From: Kribbella monticola
GTDB taxonomy: Bacteria; Actinomycetota; Actinomycetes; Propionibacteriales; Kribbellaceae
Length of the DNA stretch: 64,000 nt
Direction of reading: 5' to 3'
Assembly: GCF_003261635.1 (NCBI RefSeq)
Contig: NZ_QFXK01000009.1
Span: 434,001-498,000 of the forward strand
The notes beneath the pieces were generated by a model that saw only the letters and a list, made by a program, of their open reading frames with translations, made no database searches and was not told where the DNA came from. The position numbers and the translations under genes were made by a program. Below are positions 28,126-35,901 of this stretch, piece after piece. Numbering within the stretch: the stretch's first letter is position 1; each line of letters opens with the position of its first letter.

Positions 28126-29283
28126 CTAGTCGGTGCGAAGTGTGATGGTGGCGGCGATCAGGAGCACCGAGGTTGTGGCGATGGCGGCGATAACCGCGGA
28201 GACTCCGATCCAGCTGACTGTGAGGGGGAGCAGGAGGATGACGGCAACGCAGCTCAGCAGGAAGACGGGTGGGATGACCGGCTCGTCGACCAGCGGAGCG
28301 TGCACCGCCCACAGCAAGGTGAGGAAGACGGCGACCGGGATGGCGACGGCGTACGTGACTTCGAGTGGCGGCGCCTCGACGTGGTGGCCGGTCTGCCCGA
28401 CAGCGACCTCCAGGCCCGCGCCGAGGGCGGCTAGCGCGGCGAAGATGCCGTAGTGGCTGTAGCCCCACAGGTAGGAGCGTTCGCGGCGCGCGCTGAGGGC
28501 CTCGCCGGCCGGCTCGAGGAAGTAGAGCCACCAGAGCGCGAACAACAAGACGAGTGACGAGATCGCGACGGTGATGAACGCCCCGCTGATCCCGGTCGCG
28601 TCCAGGGCGCCTTGTACGCCGGTCGCGGCGGCGAGGACGCTCTCGCCGAGCAGGATGATCGTGAAGAGGCCATAGCGCTCGGCGATGTGGTGTGGGTGCC
28701 AGTTGGTGGGCGCGGTGCGTTCGGCCCAGCGCGGGACGAGAAGATCGAGGACGGCCAGCACCAAGAACAACGGAAGCTGGGTCGACGGTGGCAGCGCACC
28801 GGTGTCGAGCAGGACGAGGCGGAGCACCCATCCCACCTGGACGACGGCGATCCCCGCCGCGTAGCGGAACGCCGTACGCCGGCTGGCCGGGTCCTCGATT
28901 CCGGCTCGCACCCATTGCGCGACCAGGGCGATCCGCATGATCACGTAGCCGATCGTGATGGCGCGGAAGTCCGAGTGGTCGGCCGCCGCCGGTACGCCGG
29001 CAGCCAGCACCAGGACGCCCGCCATCTGCAGCATCGTGAGCAGCCGGTAGGCCACGTCGTCGGTGTCGTAGGACGAGGCGAACCAGGTGAAGTTCATCCA
29101 GGCCCACCAGATCGCGAAGAACACCTGCAGGAACGGCACGATCGAGACCAGCGCGTGCGCATCGGCGATCTGGTGCGCGAGCTCAGCCGTGACGGCCGCG
29201 ACCGCGACCACGAAGGTCAGGTCGAACAGCAACTCGAGCTGGCTGGACACGCGGTGCGGTTCGTCGATCGGCCGTGCGCTCAT
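28126..29283 (-). CDS. LtrA-like low-temperature-requirement membrane protein
   Basis: A 385-residue membrane protein with about ten to eleven helices. The family start SSQLELLFDLTFVVAVAAVT and WWAWMNFTWFASSYDTDD are diagnostic of LtrA (PF06772), first linked to cold growth in Listeria; the biochemical role is not known. RERSYLWGYSHYGIFAAL comes in the second half. Start ATG 29283 has a poor ribosome site; GTG 29289 is an alternative. Transcription probably begins at the ECF41-type promoter at 29350-29376, about 60 bases upstream, which would place it in an ECF41 regulon. Confidence 0.87.
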   Translation of the reverse strand: MSARPIDEPHRVSSQLELLFDLTFVVAVAAVTAELAHQIADAHALVSIVPFLQVFFAIWWAWMNFTWFASSYDTDDVAYRLLTMLQMAGVLVLAAGVPAAADHSDFRAITIGYVIMRIALVAQWVRAGIEDPASRRTAFRYAAGIAVVQVGWVLRLVLLDTGALPPSTQLPLFLVLAVLDLLVPRWAERTAPTNWHPHHIAERYGLFTIILLGESVLAAATGVQGALDATGISGAFITVAISSLVLLFALWWLYFLEPAGEALSARRERSYLWGYSHYGIFAALAALGAGLEVAVGQTGHHVEAPPLEVTYAVAIPVAVFLTLLWAVHAPLVDEPVIPPVFLLSCVAVILLLPLTVSWIGVSAVIAAIATTSVLLIAATITLRTD

Positions 29284-29349
29284 CGGCACCCGGATCCGGA
29301 TCCTGGCGTTTGCTCCGGGCAAGGGTCTTCTCCTGTCGTCGACAGCTGA

Positions 29350-29376
29350 GACAGCACAGCGACCACCACTGTGACA
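29350..29376 (-). promoter_or_regulatory. ECF41-type promoter for the LtrA-like gene
   Basis: On the minus strand TGTCACA (29376-29370) is followed after exactly 16 bases by TGTC (29353-29350) and then TCAG. The published ECF41 sigma consensus is TGTCACA-N16-CGTC. It faces away from the matching plus-strand promoter at 29407. Confidence 0.75.
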
Positions 29377-29406
29377 GGCGCCACCCGAAAGTCGCAGCGC
29401 CGGAGC

Positions 29407-29433
29407 TGTCACAGGCTCCGGCGCTGTCCGGTC
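29407..29433 (+). promoter_or_regulatory. ECF41-type promoter for the NAD(P)-binding oxidoreductase
   Basis: TGTCACA (29407-29413), 16-base spacer, GGTC (29430-29433), then TTAGCTG. It fits the ECF41 pattern except for the first base of the -10. Expected transcript start is near 29440, giving a leader of about 48 bases to the ATG at 29488. The leader opens with a possible GTG-ACC-GGG-CGG-TGA minigene at 29441-29455. Confidence 0.75.
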
Positions 29434-29487
29434 TTAGCTGGTGACCGGGCGGTGACGAGAGCCGCCGGCGGACAGGAAAGGTGTGCC

Positions 29488-30228
29488 ATGAAGATCGTGG
29501 TTATCGGCGGTACGGGCCTGATCGGGTCGAAGCTGGTCGCGAAACTCGGCGAACACGGACACGACGCGGTGGCGGCCTCGCCGAACACCGGTGTGAACAC
29601 GATCACCGGCGAGGGACTCGAGGCCGCGCTGGCCGGCGCGGACGTCGTGGTCGACGTGTCGAACTCGCCCTCGTGGGAGGACGACGCCGTGATGGAGTTC
29701 TTCCGGACCTCCACCAGCAACCTGCTCGCGGCCGAGGCCGCCGCGGGCGTCGGCCACCATGTCGCGCTGTCCGTGGTCGGGACCGAGCGTCTCCAGGAGA
29801 GCGGCTACTTCCGGGCGAAACTGGCGCAGGAGAAGCTGATCGAGGATTCCTCGATCCCGTACTCGATCGTGCGCGCGACGCAGTTCTTCGAGTTCGTGCC
29901 GAGTATCGCGGACGCGGCGTTCGACGGGACCGCGGTCCGGCTGGCGCACGTGTTCTTCCAGCCGATCGCCGCCGAGGACGTGGCGCAGGCCGTCGGCCGG
30001 GTCGCGGTCGGCACCCCGCTGAAGGGACAGGTCGAGGTCGCCGGCCCGGAGCGCTTCCGGATGGACGAGTTCTTCCGCACAGTACTTGCCGAGCGCAACG
30101 ATCCGCGCGAGGTCGTCACCGACCCCGACGCCGTGTACTACGGGATCTCGCCGACCGAACGCGCCCTCGTCCCCGACGACGACGCGACCCTCGCCGAGAC
30201 CACCTACGCCGCCTGGGCCGCCAAGTGA
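29488..30228 (+). CDS. NmrA-like NAD(P)-binding oxidoreductase
   Basis: A 246-residue atypical SDR. The cofactor loop GGTGLIG is at residues 7-13, and the glycine-rich site and lack of YxxxK fit the NmrA/ycf39 group, which includes redox sensors and quinone reductases. FRAKLAQEKLIEDSSIPYSI in the middle is typical of that group. GGAAAGG precedes the ATG. Known ECF41 targets include such oxidoreductases, so this gene and the promoter at 29407 agree. It is followed after 24 bases by a small acidic protein gene. Confidence 0.85.
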   Translation: MKIVVIGGTGLIGSKLVAKLGEHGHDAVAASPNTGVNTITGEGLEAALAGADVVVDVSNSPSWEDDAVMEFFRTSTSNLLAAEAAAGVGHHVALSVVGTERLQESGYFRAKLAQEKLIEDSSIPYSIVRATQFFEFVPSIADAAFDGTAVRLAHVFFQPIAAEDVAQAVGRVAVGTPLKGQVEVAGPERFRMDEFFRTVLAERNDPREVVTDPDAVYYGISPTERALVPDDDATLAETTYAAWAAK

Positions 30229-30252
30229 GCTGTGCCGAGAGAGGGAGGAGCG

Positions 30253-30483
30253 ATGACCATGCCGGCTGAGAACGACTTCCTGCACCAACTCGAAACCGAG
30301 GTCGAGGTCGAGGTGACGATGGCCGAGGCCGGTCAGCCCGACGAGACCGCCGGTCCGGCGACCTGGCTGGTGGACCCGGCCGACGCCGTCCGCGACGAGG
30401 TCGCGCTCCACAGCCTGCTGGGTGCCGTGGAGGCGCTGGAGCACGACACCGCTGCGGACCTCCAGCAGCAGCCCTGGCGATAG
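30253..30483 (+). CDS. Small acidic protein of unknown function
   Basis: A 76-residue acidic protein, opening TMPAENDFLHQLETEVEVEV and ending in a probable amphipathic helix (EVALHSLLGAVEALEHDTAA). I do not recognise a family. The strong ribosome site GGGAGGAG just before the ATG argues that it is expressed. It lies 24 bases after the NmrA-like gene and so would share the ECF41-type promoter. Confidence 0.6.
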   Translation: MTMPAENDFLHQLETEVEVEVTMAEAGQPDETAGPATWLVDPADAVRDEVALHSLLGAVEALEHDTAADLQQQPWR

Positions 30484-30489
30484 CTCCTG

Positions 30490-30524
30490 GATGCTGCAGG
30501 CAACAAGTTGGCTACGGCAGCATC
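30490..30524. terminator. Hairpin between convergent genes
   Basis: GATGCTGC (30490-30497) and GCAGCATC (30517-30524) form an 8-bp stem with a 19-base loop, between the small acidic gene ending at 30483 and the reductase gene ending at 30537. The stem is short and lacks a T run, so strength is uncertain. Confidence 0.5.
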
Positions 30525-30536
30525 GGGGCTTGGGTA

Positions 30537-32252
30537 TTACATGTCGAGCACGACGTCGTCCGTGGGGCGGGCGCAGCAGATCAGCGCCTGGCCCTCGGGC
30601 GCGGGTTCGAGTGGGCTGGGGGAGTAGCTGACCTCTCCGGACAGCAGCGGGGTGACGCAGGTATGGCAGACGCCGGTCCGGCAACTCCACCGGGTCGGCA
30701 CATCGCAGGCCTCGGCGAGCTCCAGCAGACTGGTGCCGTCGAACGGCGTCGAGATGCCACTGCGGGCGAAGGTCACCATCGGGCCGGTTCCGGGCGCGCC
30801 CGGTGGTTGATGCGGTGGACGGCTGACCTGGCCGGTGACACCGGGGTTGGTCGACGGCAAGGCGCCGAAGAGCTCAGTATGGATGTGATCCGGCGCGAGC
30901 CCGGCTGCGGTCAGCGCTTCCCGCAGGTCGGCCATGAACGAAGCCGGCCCGCAGATGTAGGCACTCGCGTCGACCGGAAGCTGGAGCTCCAGCAGCTTCT
31001 CCTTGGTCAGCCGCCCAGTGGTTCCGCTGTAGTACAAGTGTTCCCGCGCGTTGGGCAGCGATTCGATCAACGCACGTGCCTCCGCCGCCAGCGGATGCTC
31101 CTGCGTACTGCGGGCGCTGTGGATCCACCACACTTCCCGCGTACTGCGGACGCTCGCGAGCTGGTGCAGCATGGCGAGCACCGGCGTGACTCCGATGCCG
31201 GCGGAGATCAGCAGCACAGGGCCGGCCTGTTCGTCGAGCACGAAGTCCCCGCGCGGCGCGGCCGCCTCGACGACGGCGCCCTTGTGCAACTTGGTGGTCA
31301 GGTAGCCGCTGACTTCGCCGTACGGCTCGTGCTTCACGCTGATGCGATACCGCTCGCCGCCGGGAGCCGACGACAACGAGTAGCTCCGCACCGGCACCCG
31401 TACGCCGGGGTCGGCGATCCGGAGCGTGAGGTACTGACCGGCCAGCGCCGGCGGCAAGGGGGTGCCGTCGGGCGCGGCCAGGAAGATCGAGGAGACCGTC
31501 GCGCTCTCTGCGACCACGTCGGTGACCTGCAACGGGCGGAAGCCGTTCCAGGACGGCTCGTTCGGGGATGCTTTGAGGAGATCCCGGAACGAACCTTGCC
31601 AACCGGGGCTGAGGGCGGGGATCTGGGTGGCGCGGACGAGGTCCGCCCGATCACGGTCGGGCAGGTAGAGAAGCGCGTCGATCGCGGCGACAGTCATGGC
31701 GTGCGGACCGGTCGCGGTCTTGACGATCTGATCGCCGGCCGCGACCTCTCCTTCGGCGATGACGCGCAGGTAGAAGCCGGGGCGATGATGGCTGACCAGC
31801 AGGGCGGGCAGTTCGGGCTCACCCATCCGCAGGCCGACCCGGTAGCAGGTGACCCGCGGCTGGGTGACCTCGAACTCCGCCGTACCGATCCGGTACCGGT
31901 CACCGATACAGACCTCGTCGTCGGGCAGCCCGTGGACGGTGAAGTTCTCGCCGAACTGGCCGTAGCTGAAGTCGTCGCGCCCGAAGTACTGCTGCCAGTA
32001 CCGGTAGGAGTCGAGCTGGTAGACGAGCACGGCCCGCTGTTCGCCGCCGTGCCCGGCTGTGTCGCCCTGGCCGTCCCCGTCGAGGTTGAGCCGGCGGACC
32101 GTCGCCGGCCCGTCGACGGGATACTTCCAGACGCCGGTGTAGACCGTCTTCCCGTTCCAGGTCACGTCCTTCGGCTTGCCGACGTTCACCGACACGAGCG
32201 AAGGGTGCGACCGGCCGGCGTCGAACGAAACCTGTCCCGTCACACCCAACAC
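30537..32252 (-). CDS. MOSC / flavin reductase / 2Fe-2S ferredoxin fusion protein
   Basis: A 571-residue three-part protein. Residues 1-215 are a MOSC domain of the YiiM type (HGGEQRAVLVYQLDSYRYW, QPRVTCYRVGLRMGEP), with a cysteine that could ligate molybdenum cofactor. Residues 235-465 are a ferredoxin-NADP reductase module (FAD motif RSYSLSS, NAD motif SAGIGVTPVLAML). The C-terminus is a plant-type 2Fe-2S domain with CRTGVCHTC and a later CC pair. Electron flow from NAD(P)H via FAD and the cluster to a molybdenum centre is the likely logic, perhaps for reducing N-hydroxylated compounds as YiiM does. The GTG start lacks a clear ribosome site. Confidence 0.85.
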   Translation of the reverse strand: MLGVTGQVSFDAGRSHPSLVSVNVGKPKDVTWNGKTVYTGVWKYPVDGPATVRRLNLDGDGQGDTAGHGGEQRAVLVYQLDSYRYWQQYFGRDDFSYGQFGENFTVHGLPDDEVCIGDRYRIGTAEFEVTQPRVTCYRVGLRMGEPELPALLVSHHRPGFYLRVIAEGEVAAGDQIVKTATGPHAMTVAAIDALLYLPDRDRADLVRATQIPALSPGWQGSFRDLLKASPNEPSWNGFRPLQVTDVVAESATVSSIFLAAPDGTPLPPALAGQYLTLRIADPGVRVPVRSYSLSSAPGGERYRISVKHEPYGEVSGYLTTKLHKGAVVEAAAPRGDFVLDEQAGPVLLISAGIGVTPVLAMLHQLASVRSTREVWWIHSARSTQEHPLAAEARALIESLPNAREHLYYSGTTGRLTKEKLLELQLPVDASAYICGPASFMADLREALTAAGLAPDHIHTELFGALPSTNPGVTGQVSRPPHQPPGAPGTGPMVTFARSGISTPFDGTSLLELAEACDVPTRWSCRTGVCHTCVTPLLSGEVSYSPSPLEPAPEGQALICCARPTDDVVLDM

Positions 32253-32285
32253 TGCACCACGCCACCGCGTGCTGCCGCAATGAGC

Positions 32286-33095
32286 TCAGGCGAGGCGGAT
32301 GCGGAAGATTGCCTCGTGGGCGTCGTGGCTGTCGACGTTGAGCGGAATGATCTTCGAGTTGAGCAGCTCGAGCTGGACCGTGCCGTCGCCCGGCAGCCAG
32401 TCGATGCGGTCGATGCCACTGCCGAAGACCTTGCCCTCGTTCGGCTGGCCGGTCGCCTGGTCGTAGTTCGGGTTGTTGGTGTCCGCCGTCCAGATCACCG
32501 CCGTACCGCGGTCGTGGTAGTTCATCACGCGTTCGCGGTGGGTCTTCTTGTGCAGATCCCAGTACTGGCGCAGGTTCGGGTTCTGCGTGCCGTTGTAGGC
32601 ATCGTGCATGTAGTGCGTGTTGATCAGCACGAACTTGAGCGCCGAGTTCGTGCCGTACTGGACGGCGACCTCGTTGATCCAGCGAGGCGGCGATTCCCCG
32701 GGGACGACGCCGTGCACGAAGACCGAGTTGTAGTTGACGACCGTCCACGGCGCCGGCACCGAGATCGGTACGCGGAACGAGCTCGGATCGTTGAGGAACA
32801 AGTTGTTGTACGACGGCCCGAAGTGCTGCGCGATCATCGCCGGCTCCCCCGTGTCGCCCTCGCTGATCTCCTGCCAGCCGACGAACGGCCTGGTCCCGTC
32901 ACCGTTGCGCACGGCCTGGATCGCGGCATCCCGGGCGCCGAGGTTCTTCCGCCCGATGTTCGCCGTGATCACCGGGAGCCGCACCCACTCACCGGCCGCA
33001 ACGGCACTCTCGCCCACCGCCCCGGCCACCGCGACCCCGGCCAGCGCTCCACCTCCGAGCCTGAGCGCCTGCCGCCTGCTGATCCTGCTACCCAT
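32286..33095 (-). CDS. Tat-exported endonuclease/exonuclease/phosphatase-like protein
   Basis: A 269-residue protein. The N-terminus GSRISRRQALRLGGGALAG is a twin-arginine signal peptide, so it should be exported folded. The mature part keeps parts of the EEP fold: ITANIG (metal Asn), GWQEI (metal Glu), LINTHYMHDAY and WTADTNN. The C-terminal SDH box is only loosely kept (VDSHDAHEAIF). It may be a nuclease or phosphodiesterase. GGAGGTGG before ATG 33095 decides the start. It lies downstream of no close gene; the MOSC fusion gene follows it after 33 bases on the same strand. Confidence 0.75.
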   Translation of the reverse strand: MGSRISRRQALRLGGGALAGVAVAGAVGESAVAAGEWVRLPVITANIGRKNLGARDAAIQAVRNGDGTRPFVGWQEISEGDTGEPAMIAQHFGPSYNNLFLNDPSSFRVPISVPAPWTVVNYNSVFVHGVVPGESPPRWINEVAVQYGTNSALKFVLINTHYMHDAYNGTQNPNLRQYWDLHKKTHRERVMNYHDRGTAVIWTADTNNPNYDQATGQPNEGKVFGSGIDRIDWLPGDGTVQLELLNSKIIPLNVDSHDAHEAIFRIRLA

Positions 33096-33260
33096 CTCCA
33101 CCTCCACAAGAGCCCGGCCTCACAGCCGGTTGGCGATCGTCAAATCCAGCACTCACCAGATCACACCGAAACCACCAGCCACCCCATCTCGACCAAACCC
33201 GATCAGGACGCCCGGTACGACGTACGACCTCACCCTCCGGTTGCACCGGCTCGACCGTGC

Positions 33261-33291
33261 TTGACCTCAACTTCAGTTCAGGTTGCAGGCT
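33261..33291 (+). promoter_or_regulatory. MerR-family-type promoter with overlong spacer
   Basis: TTGACC (33261-33266) and CAGGCT (33286-33291) are 19 bases apart. The spacer carries the dyad ACCTCAAC (33264-33271) / GTTCAGGT (33276-33283), seven of eight pairs matching. A 19-base spacer with a dyad is the mark of MerR-family control (for example SoxR or metal sensors). The ATG at 33298 is so close that the mRNA would have almost no leader. No MerR gene lies in the window. Confidence 0.65.
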
Positions 33292-33297
33292 GTCGCC

Positions 33298-33690
33298 ATG
33301 AGCATCTTCACCGCATCGGAACTCGCCTATCTGGCTAAGCAGAAACTCGGCCGGCTGGCCACGCAGGCGCCTGACGGGACGCTCCAGAACAATCCCGTCG
33401 GGTACTTCGTCAACGCGGCGGGGGGCTACCTCGATATCGGTGGACACGGTATGGGTGCCAGCCGGAAGTTCCGCAACGTCCAGCTCGCCGCCCAGGTCAG
33501 CCTGGTCGTGGACGACCTCTCCACCGAGCACGGCTGGCAGGTCCGCGGCATCGAGTTCCGCGGCCGCGCCGAGGCGCTGACCGACGTCGACCCACCGATG
33601 CCCGGCTTCAGCCGCGAGATCATCCGAATCCACCCCACCCGCATCCTCACCTGGGGCCTCCCCAACAGCACCACCCGCAACCTCCCCTGA
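33298..33690 (+). CDS. PPOX-class F420-dependent oxidoreductase-like protein
   Basis: A 130-residue split-barrel flavin/F420 protein of the pyridoxamine-phosphate-oxidase-like superfamily, where actinomycete members reduce substrates with F420H2. Visible are the start FTASELAYLAKQKLGRLAT, the cofactor-binding GHGMGASRKFRNVQ and the terminal RIHPTRILTWGL. Length is normal for the family. There is no separate ribosome site; the promoter at 33261-33291 suggests a leaderless message. It could help detoxify whatever the MerR-type regulator senses. Confidence 0.82.
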   Translation: MSIFTASELAYLAKQKLGRLATQAPDGTLQNNPVGYFVNAAGGYLDIGGHGMGASRKFRNVQLAAQVSLVVDDLSTEHGWQVRGIEFRGRAEALTDVDPPMPGFSREIIRIHPTRILTWGLPNSTTRNLP

Positions 33691-33712
33691 AACCACTCAG
33701 TACGGTGCCTGG

Positions 33713-34834
33713 ATGACGATCGTGAGGCAGTTCGAGAACGATCACTACACACCGGAGGACGGCGTTCTCGTCGTACGCGATGCAGGCGGCGGGTTCGGTG
33801 CGGACGAGCGGTCCGCGATCGACGCGCACCCGTGCGGCACGATCGTGCGAACGGGGCAGGGTTGGCTCTACGCGAGCGGAGGAGACGGGCCGTGCGTGGT
33901 ACGCCTACGGCTGCAAGCCGACCGGCCCGCTGACGACGACGACTGGGCAGAGCTGGTCGAAGTACCGTACGGCAGCCTGTCCGGTGCCGTCGAACTGTCG
34001 TTGCTGACAACTTCCAGCGGCCTGGAGCAGCTACGTCTCGGCGAGCCGGGGTTGTACCGCCTGCGGGTGGCTCATCGCCCGCTGCCGCGAACTGTCGGAC
34101 CGATGCCGGACATGGACGACGAGGAAGCCGAAGAGCACCAGGAGCCGACCGAACTCTGGCAGTTGGACTTCTGGCAGGTCCGCGAACCGGCTGAGCCGCC
34201 GCAGTGGATCCGGCGACGCAGACCAGCGGTCCGGCCGCTCGACCCGGGCTGGAGGTCGCTGCTCGACTTCCAGGTGCTCGAGATTCCGAACGTGGTGCTG
34301 TGGGCCGGTGGCGAGAACGGTTTGACGATGGACGAGCTGCGCCAGTGGGCGATCGACCACTACCGAGGTGACCAGTGGCTCGATCAGCCGTTGTCGACCT
34401 ACACCACCCCGGGCCATCCGAGCCTGGCCGAAATCGCCGCCCAGGTAGGTGTTCCGGAGCCCACCATCAGGCGCGACGTACTACCGCTGGCTGTTGCGCT
34501 CGGGCTGCTGAGGTTCGAAGGCACTCGGTACGTCGGCGTCGAGCGACCGCGGCCGGCGCAGGAGGTCCTCCGACTTCCCGCCAAGTTGGTGGAGGTGCTC
34601 GAGGCGACTCAGCTGGCGCAGCAGTACACCGGGTACGCCGCGGATCTCATCTCTGTCGTCTTGTGGTCCCGGCCCGAGCAGAGCGTCGCCGAGTTGGCCA
34701 GTCGCACGCTGGCCTCCGAAGACCACGTACGACGTGCGCTCCGGTACGCCGAGCGTGTCGGCCAGGCGCGCGTTGAGTGGGTGTCGGACGACGAAGTCAT
34801 CCTGGTGCCACTCAAGCGGGACTCGCGCTACTAG
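33713..34834 (+). CDS. Protein of unknown function with two winged-helix-like segments
   Basis: A 373-residue soluble protein that I do not recognise. The N-terminal 100 residues look like a beta-rich domain (GVLVVRDAGGGFGADE, VVRLRLQADRPADDDDW). A very acidic stretch (PDMDDEEAEEHQEP) sits near residue 130, and a Trp-rich segment (LWQLDFWQVREP) follows. The C-terminal half has two helix-turn-helix-like segments, SLAEIAAQVGVPEPTIRRDV near 240 and SVAELASRTLASEDHVRRAL near 325. DNA binding is plausible but unproven. It starts 22 bases after the PPOX gene and may be co-transcribed with it. Confidence 0.6.
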   Translation: MTIVRQFENDHYTPEDGVLVVRDAGGGFGADERSAIDAHPCGTIVRTGQGWLYASGGDGPCVVRLRLQADRPADDDDWAELVEVPYGSLSGAVELSLLTTSSGLEQLRLGEPGLYRLRVAHRPLPRTVGPMPDMDDEEAEEHQEPTELWQLDFWQVREPAEPPQWIRRRRPAVRPLDPGWRSLLDFQVLEIPNVVLWAGGENGLTMDELRQWAIDHYRGDQWLDQPLSTYTTPGHPSLAEIAAQVGVPEPTIRRDVLPLAVALGLLRFEGTRYVGVERPRPAQEVLRLPAKLVEVLEATQLAQQYTGYAADLISVVLWSRPEQSVAELASRTLASEDHVRRALRYAERVGQARVEWVSDDEVILVPLKRDSRY

Positions 34835-34868
34835 CATGCCGTTTCCCCGCGTGATGAGGAGGAAGTGA

Positions 34869-35336
34869 ATGGTGCGTGGAGGCGAGTGTGAAGAGCGGTT
34901 GCTGGGGGATCGGGAGCTGGGTGAGTTGCTGGAGGGGGCGTTTGCGGAGTTGGTGGGGCGGTATGGGGGTGAGGGGCGGTCGCGGGTGAAGGAGGGGGCT
35001 CGGTTTCTCGTGGTGTTGGGGGAGGGTGGGGTGGCAGTGGGGTGTGGGGCGGTGCAGGTCTTCGGGGATGAGAGTGAGCATGCCGGGGATGGTGAGCTCA
35101 AGCGGATGTATGTGGTGCCGGCGGCGCGGGGGCGTGGGTATGCGCGGGCGCTGTTGGCCGGGTTGGAGGACCTGGCGCGGGGGAGTGGGCATCCGGTACT
35201 GCGGTTGGCGACCGGGGAACTGCAGCCCGAGGCGATCGCGTTGTACGAGTCGAGTGGTTATGTGCGTACTGCGTCCTGGGGTAAGTACGTCGATCAGCCC
35301 CTGACCCGGTGCTACGCGAAGGCGCTCGTCAGTTGA
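34869..35336 (+). CDS. GNAT-family N-acetyltransferase
   Basis: A 155-residue acetyltransferase. The acetyl-CoA site is VVPAARGRGYARALLAGLED at about residues 82-101, followed by ALYESSGY at the end of the fold, both typical of GNAT enzymes. The acceptor is unknown. GAGGAAGTGA lies before ATG 34869. The first 250 bases of the gene are extremely G-rich compared with its neighbours. It converges on another GNAT gene, sharing eight bases at the ends. Confidence 0.8.
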   Translation: MVRGGECEERLLGDRELGELLEGAFAELVGRYGGEGRSRVKEGARFLVVLGEGGVAVGCGAVQVFGDESEHAGDGELKRMYVVPAARGRGYARALLAGLEDLARGSGHPVLRLATGELQPEAIALYESSGYVRTASWGKYVDQPLTRCYAKALVS

Positions 35337-35901
35337 GGGCGAGGCGCATGAGGATCCGGGGGTGGCCTGCCAGGGTGGAAGTGGTGTCGGCGGCCTTGGT
35401 GAAGCCCGCCTGTTCGAAGTTCTTGCGGAGGCCGGCGTAGGCCATCGTGAGGTCGACCTTGGCGTCGCCGTTGTCGAGAGGGTAGGCCTCGATCGCCGGT
35501 GCCTGGTGGGCGCGGGCGAACTCGACCGCACCGGTGATGAGGTGGTGCGAGATGCCCTGGCCGCGGTGGCCGGGTCGGACGCGGATGCACCACAACGACC
35601 ACACCGGTAGGTCGTCGACGTAGGGGATCCTGCGATTGCGGGCGTAGGTGGTATCGGCGCGAGGCGCGACACCGGCCCAGCCAACCGGGGTCTCGCCGTC
35701 GTAGGCGAGCACTCCCGGCGCGAGCTTCGCCCGGCACAGTTCGGCGACGAACTCACCCCTAGCCGGTCCGTGCAGCGAGTTGTTCAGCTTGGACGGGATC
35801 CGATGGCTTAGACACCAGCACACCGTCGCGGTCGGAGACTTCGGCCCGATCACCGCCCGCACGTCTTCGAAGACCGAAGCCGGCCGAATCTCGATGCTCA
35901 T
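35329..35901 (-). CDS. GNAT-family N-acetyltransferase
   Basis: A 190-residue acetyltransferase. The acetyl-CoA loop appears as VRPGHRGQGISHHLITGAVE near residue 111, and AYDGETPVGWAGVAPRADTT upstream is typical of actinomycete GNAT members. The acceptor cannot be read. Its ATG overlaps the stop of the XRE regulator gene (ATGA), so it is translated with it. Confidence 0.8.
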   Translation of the reverse strand: MSIEIRPASVFEDVRAVIGPKSPTATVCWCLSHRIPSKLNNSLHGPARGEFVAELCRAKLAPGVLAYDGETPVGWAGVAPRADTTYARNRRIPYVDDLPVWSLWCIRVRPGHRGQGISHHLITGAVEFARAHQAPAIEAYPLDNGDAKVDLTMAYAGLRKNFEQAGFTKAADTTSTLAGHPRILMRLALN

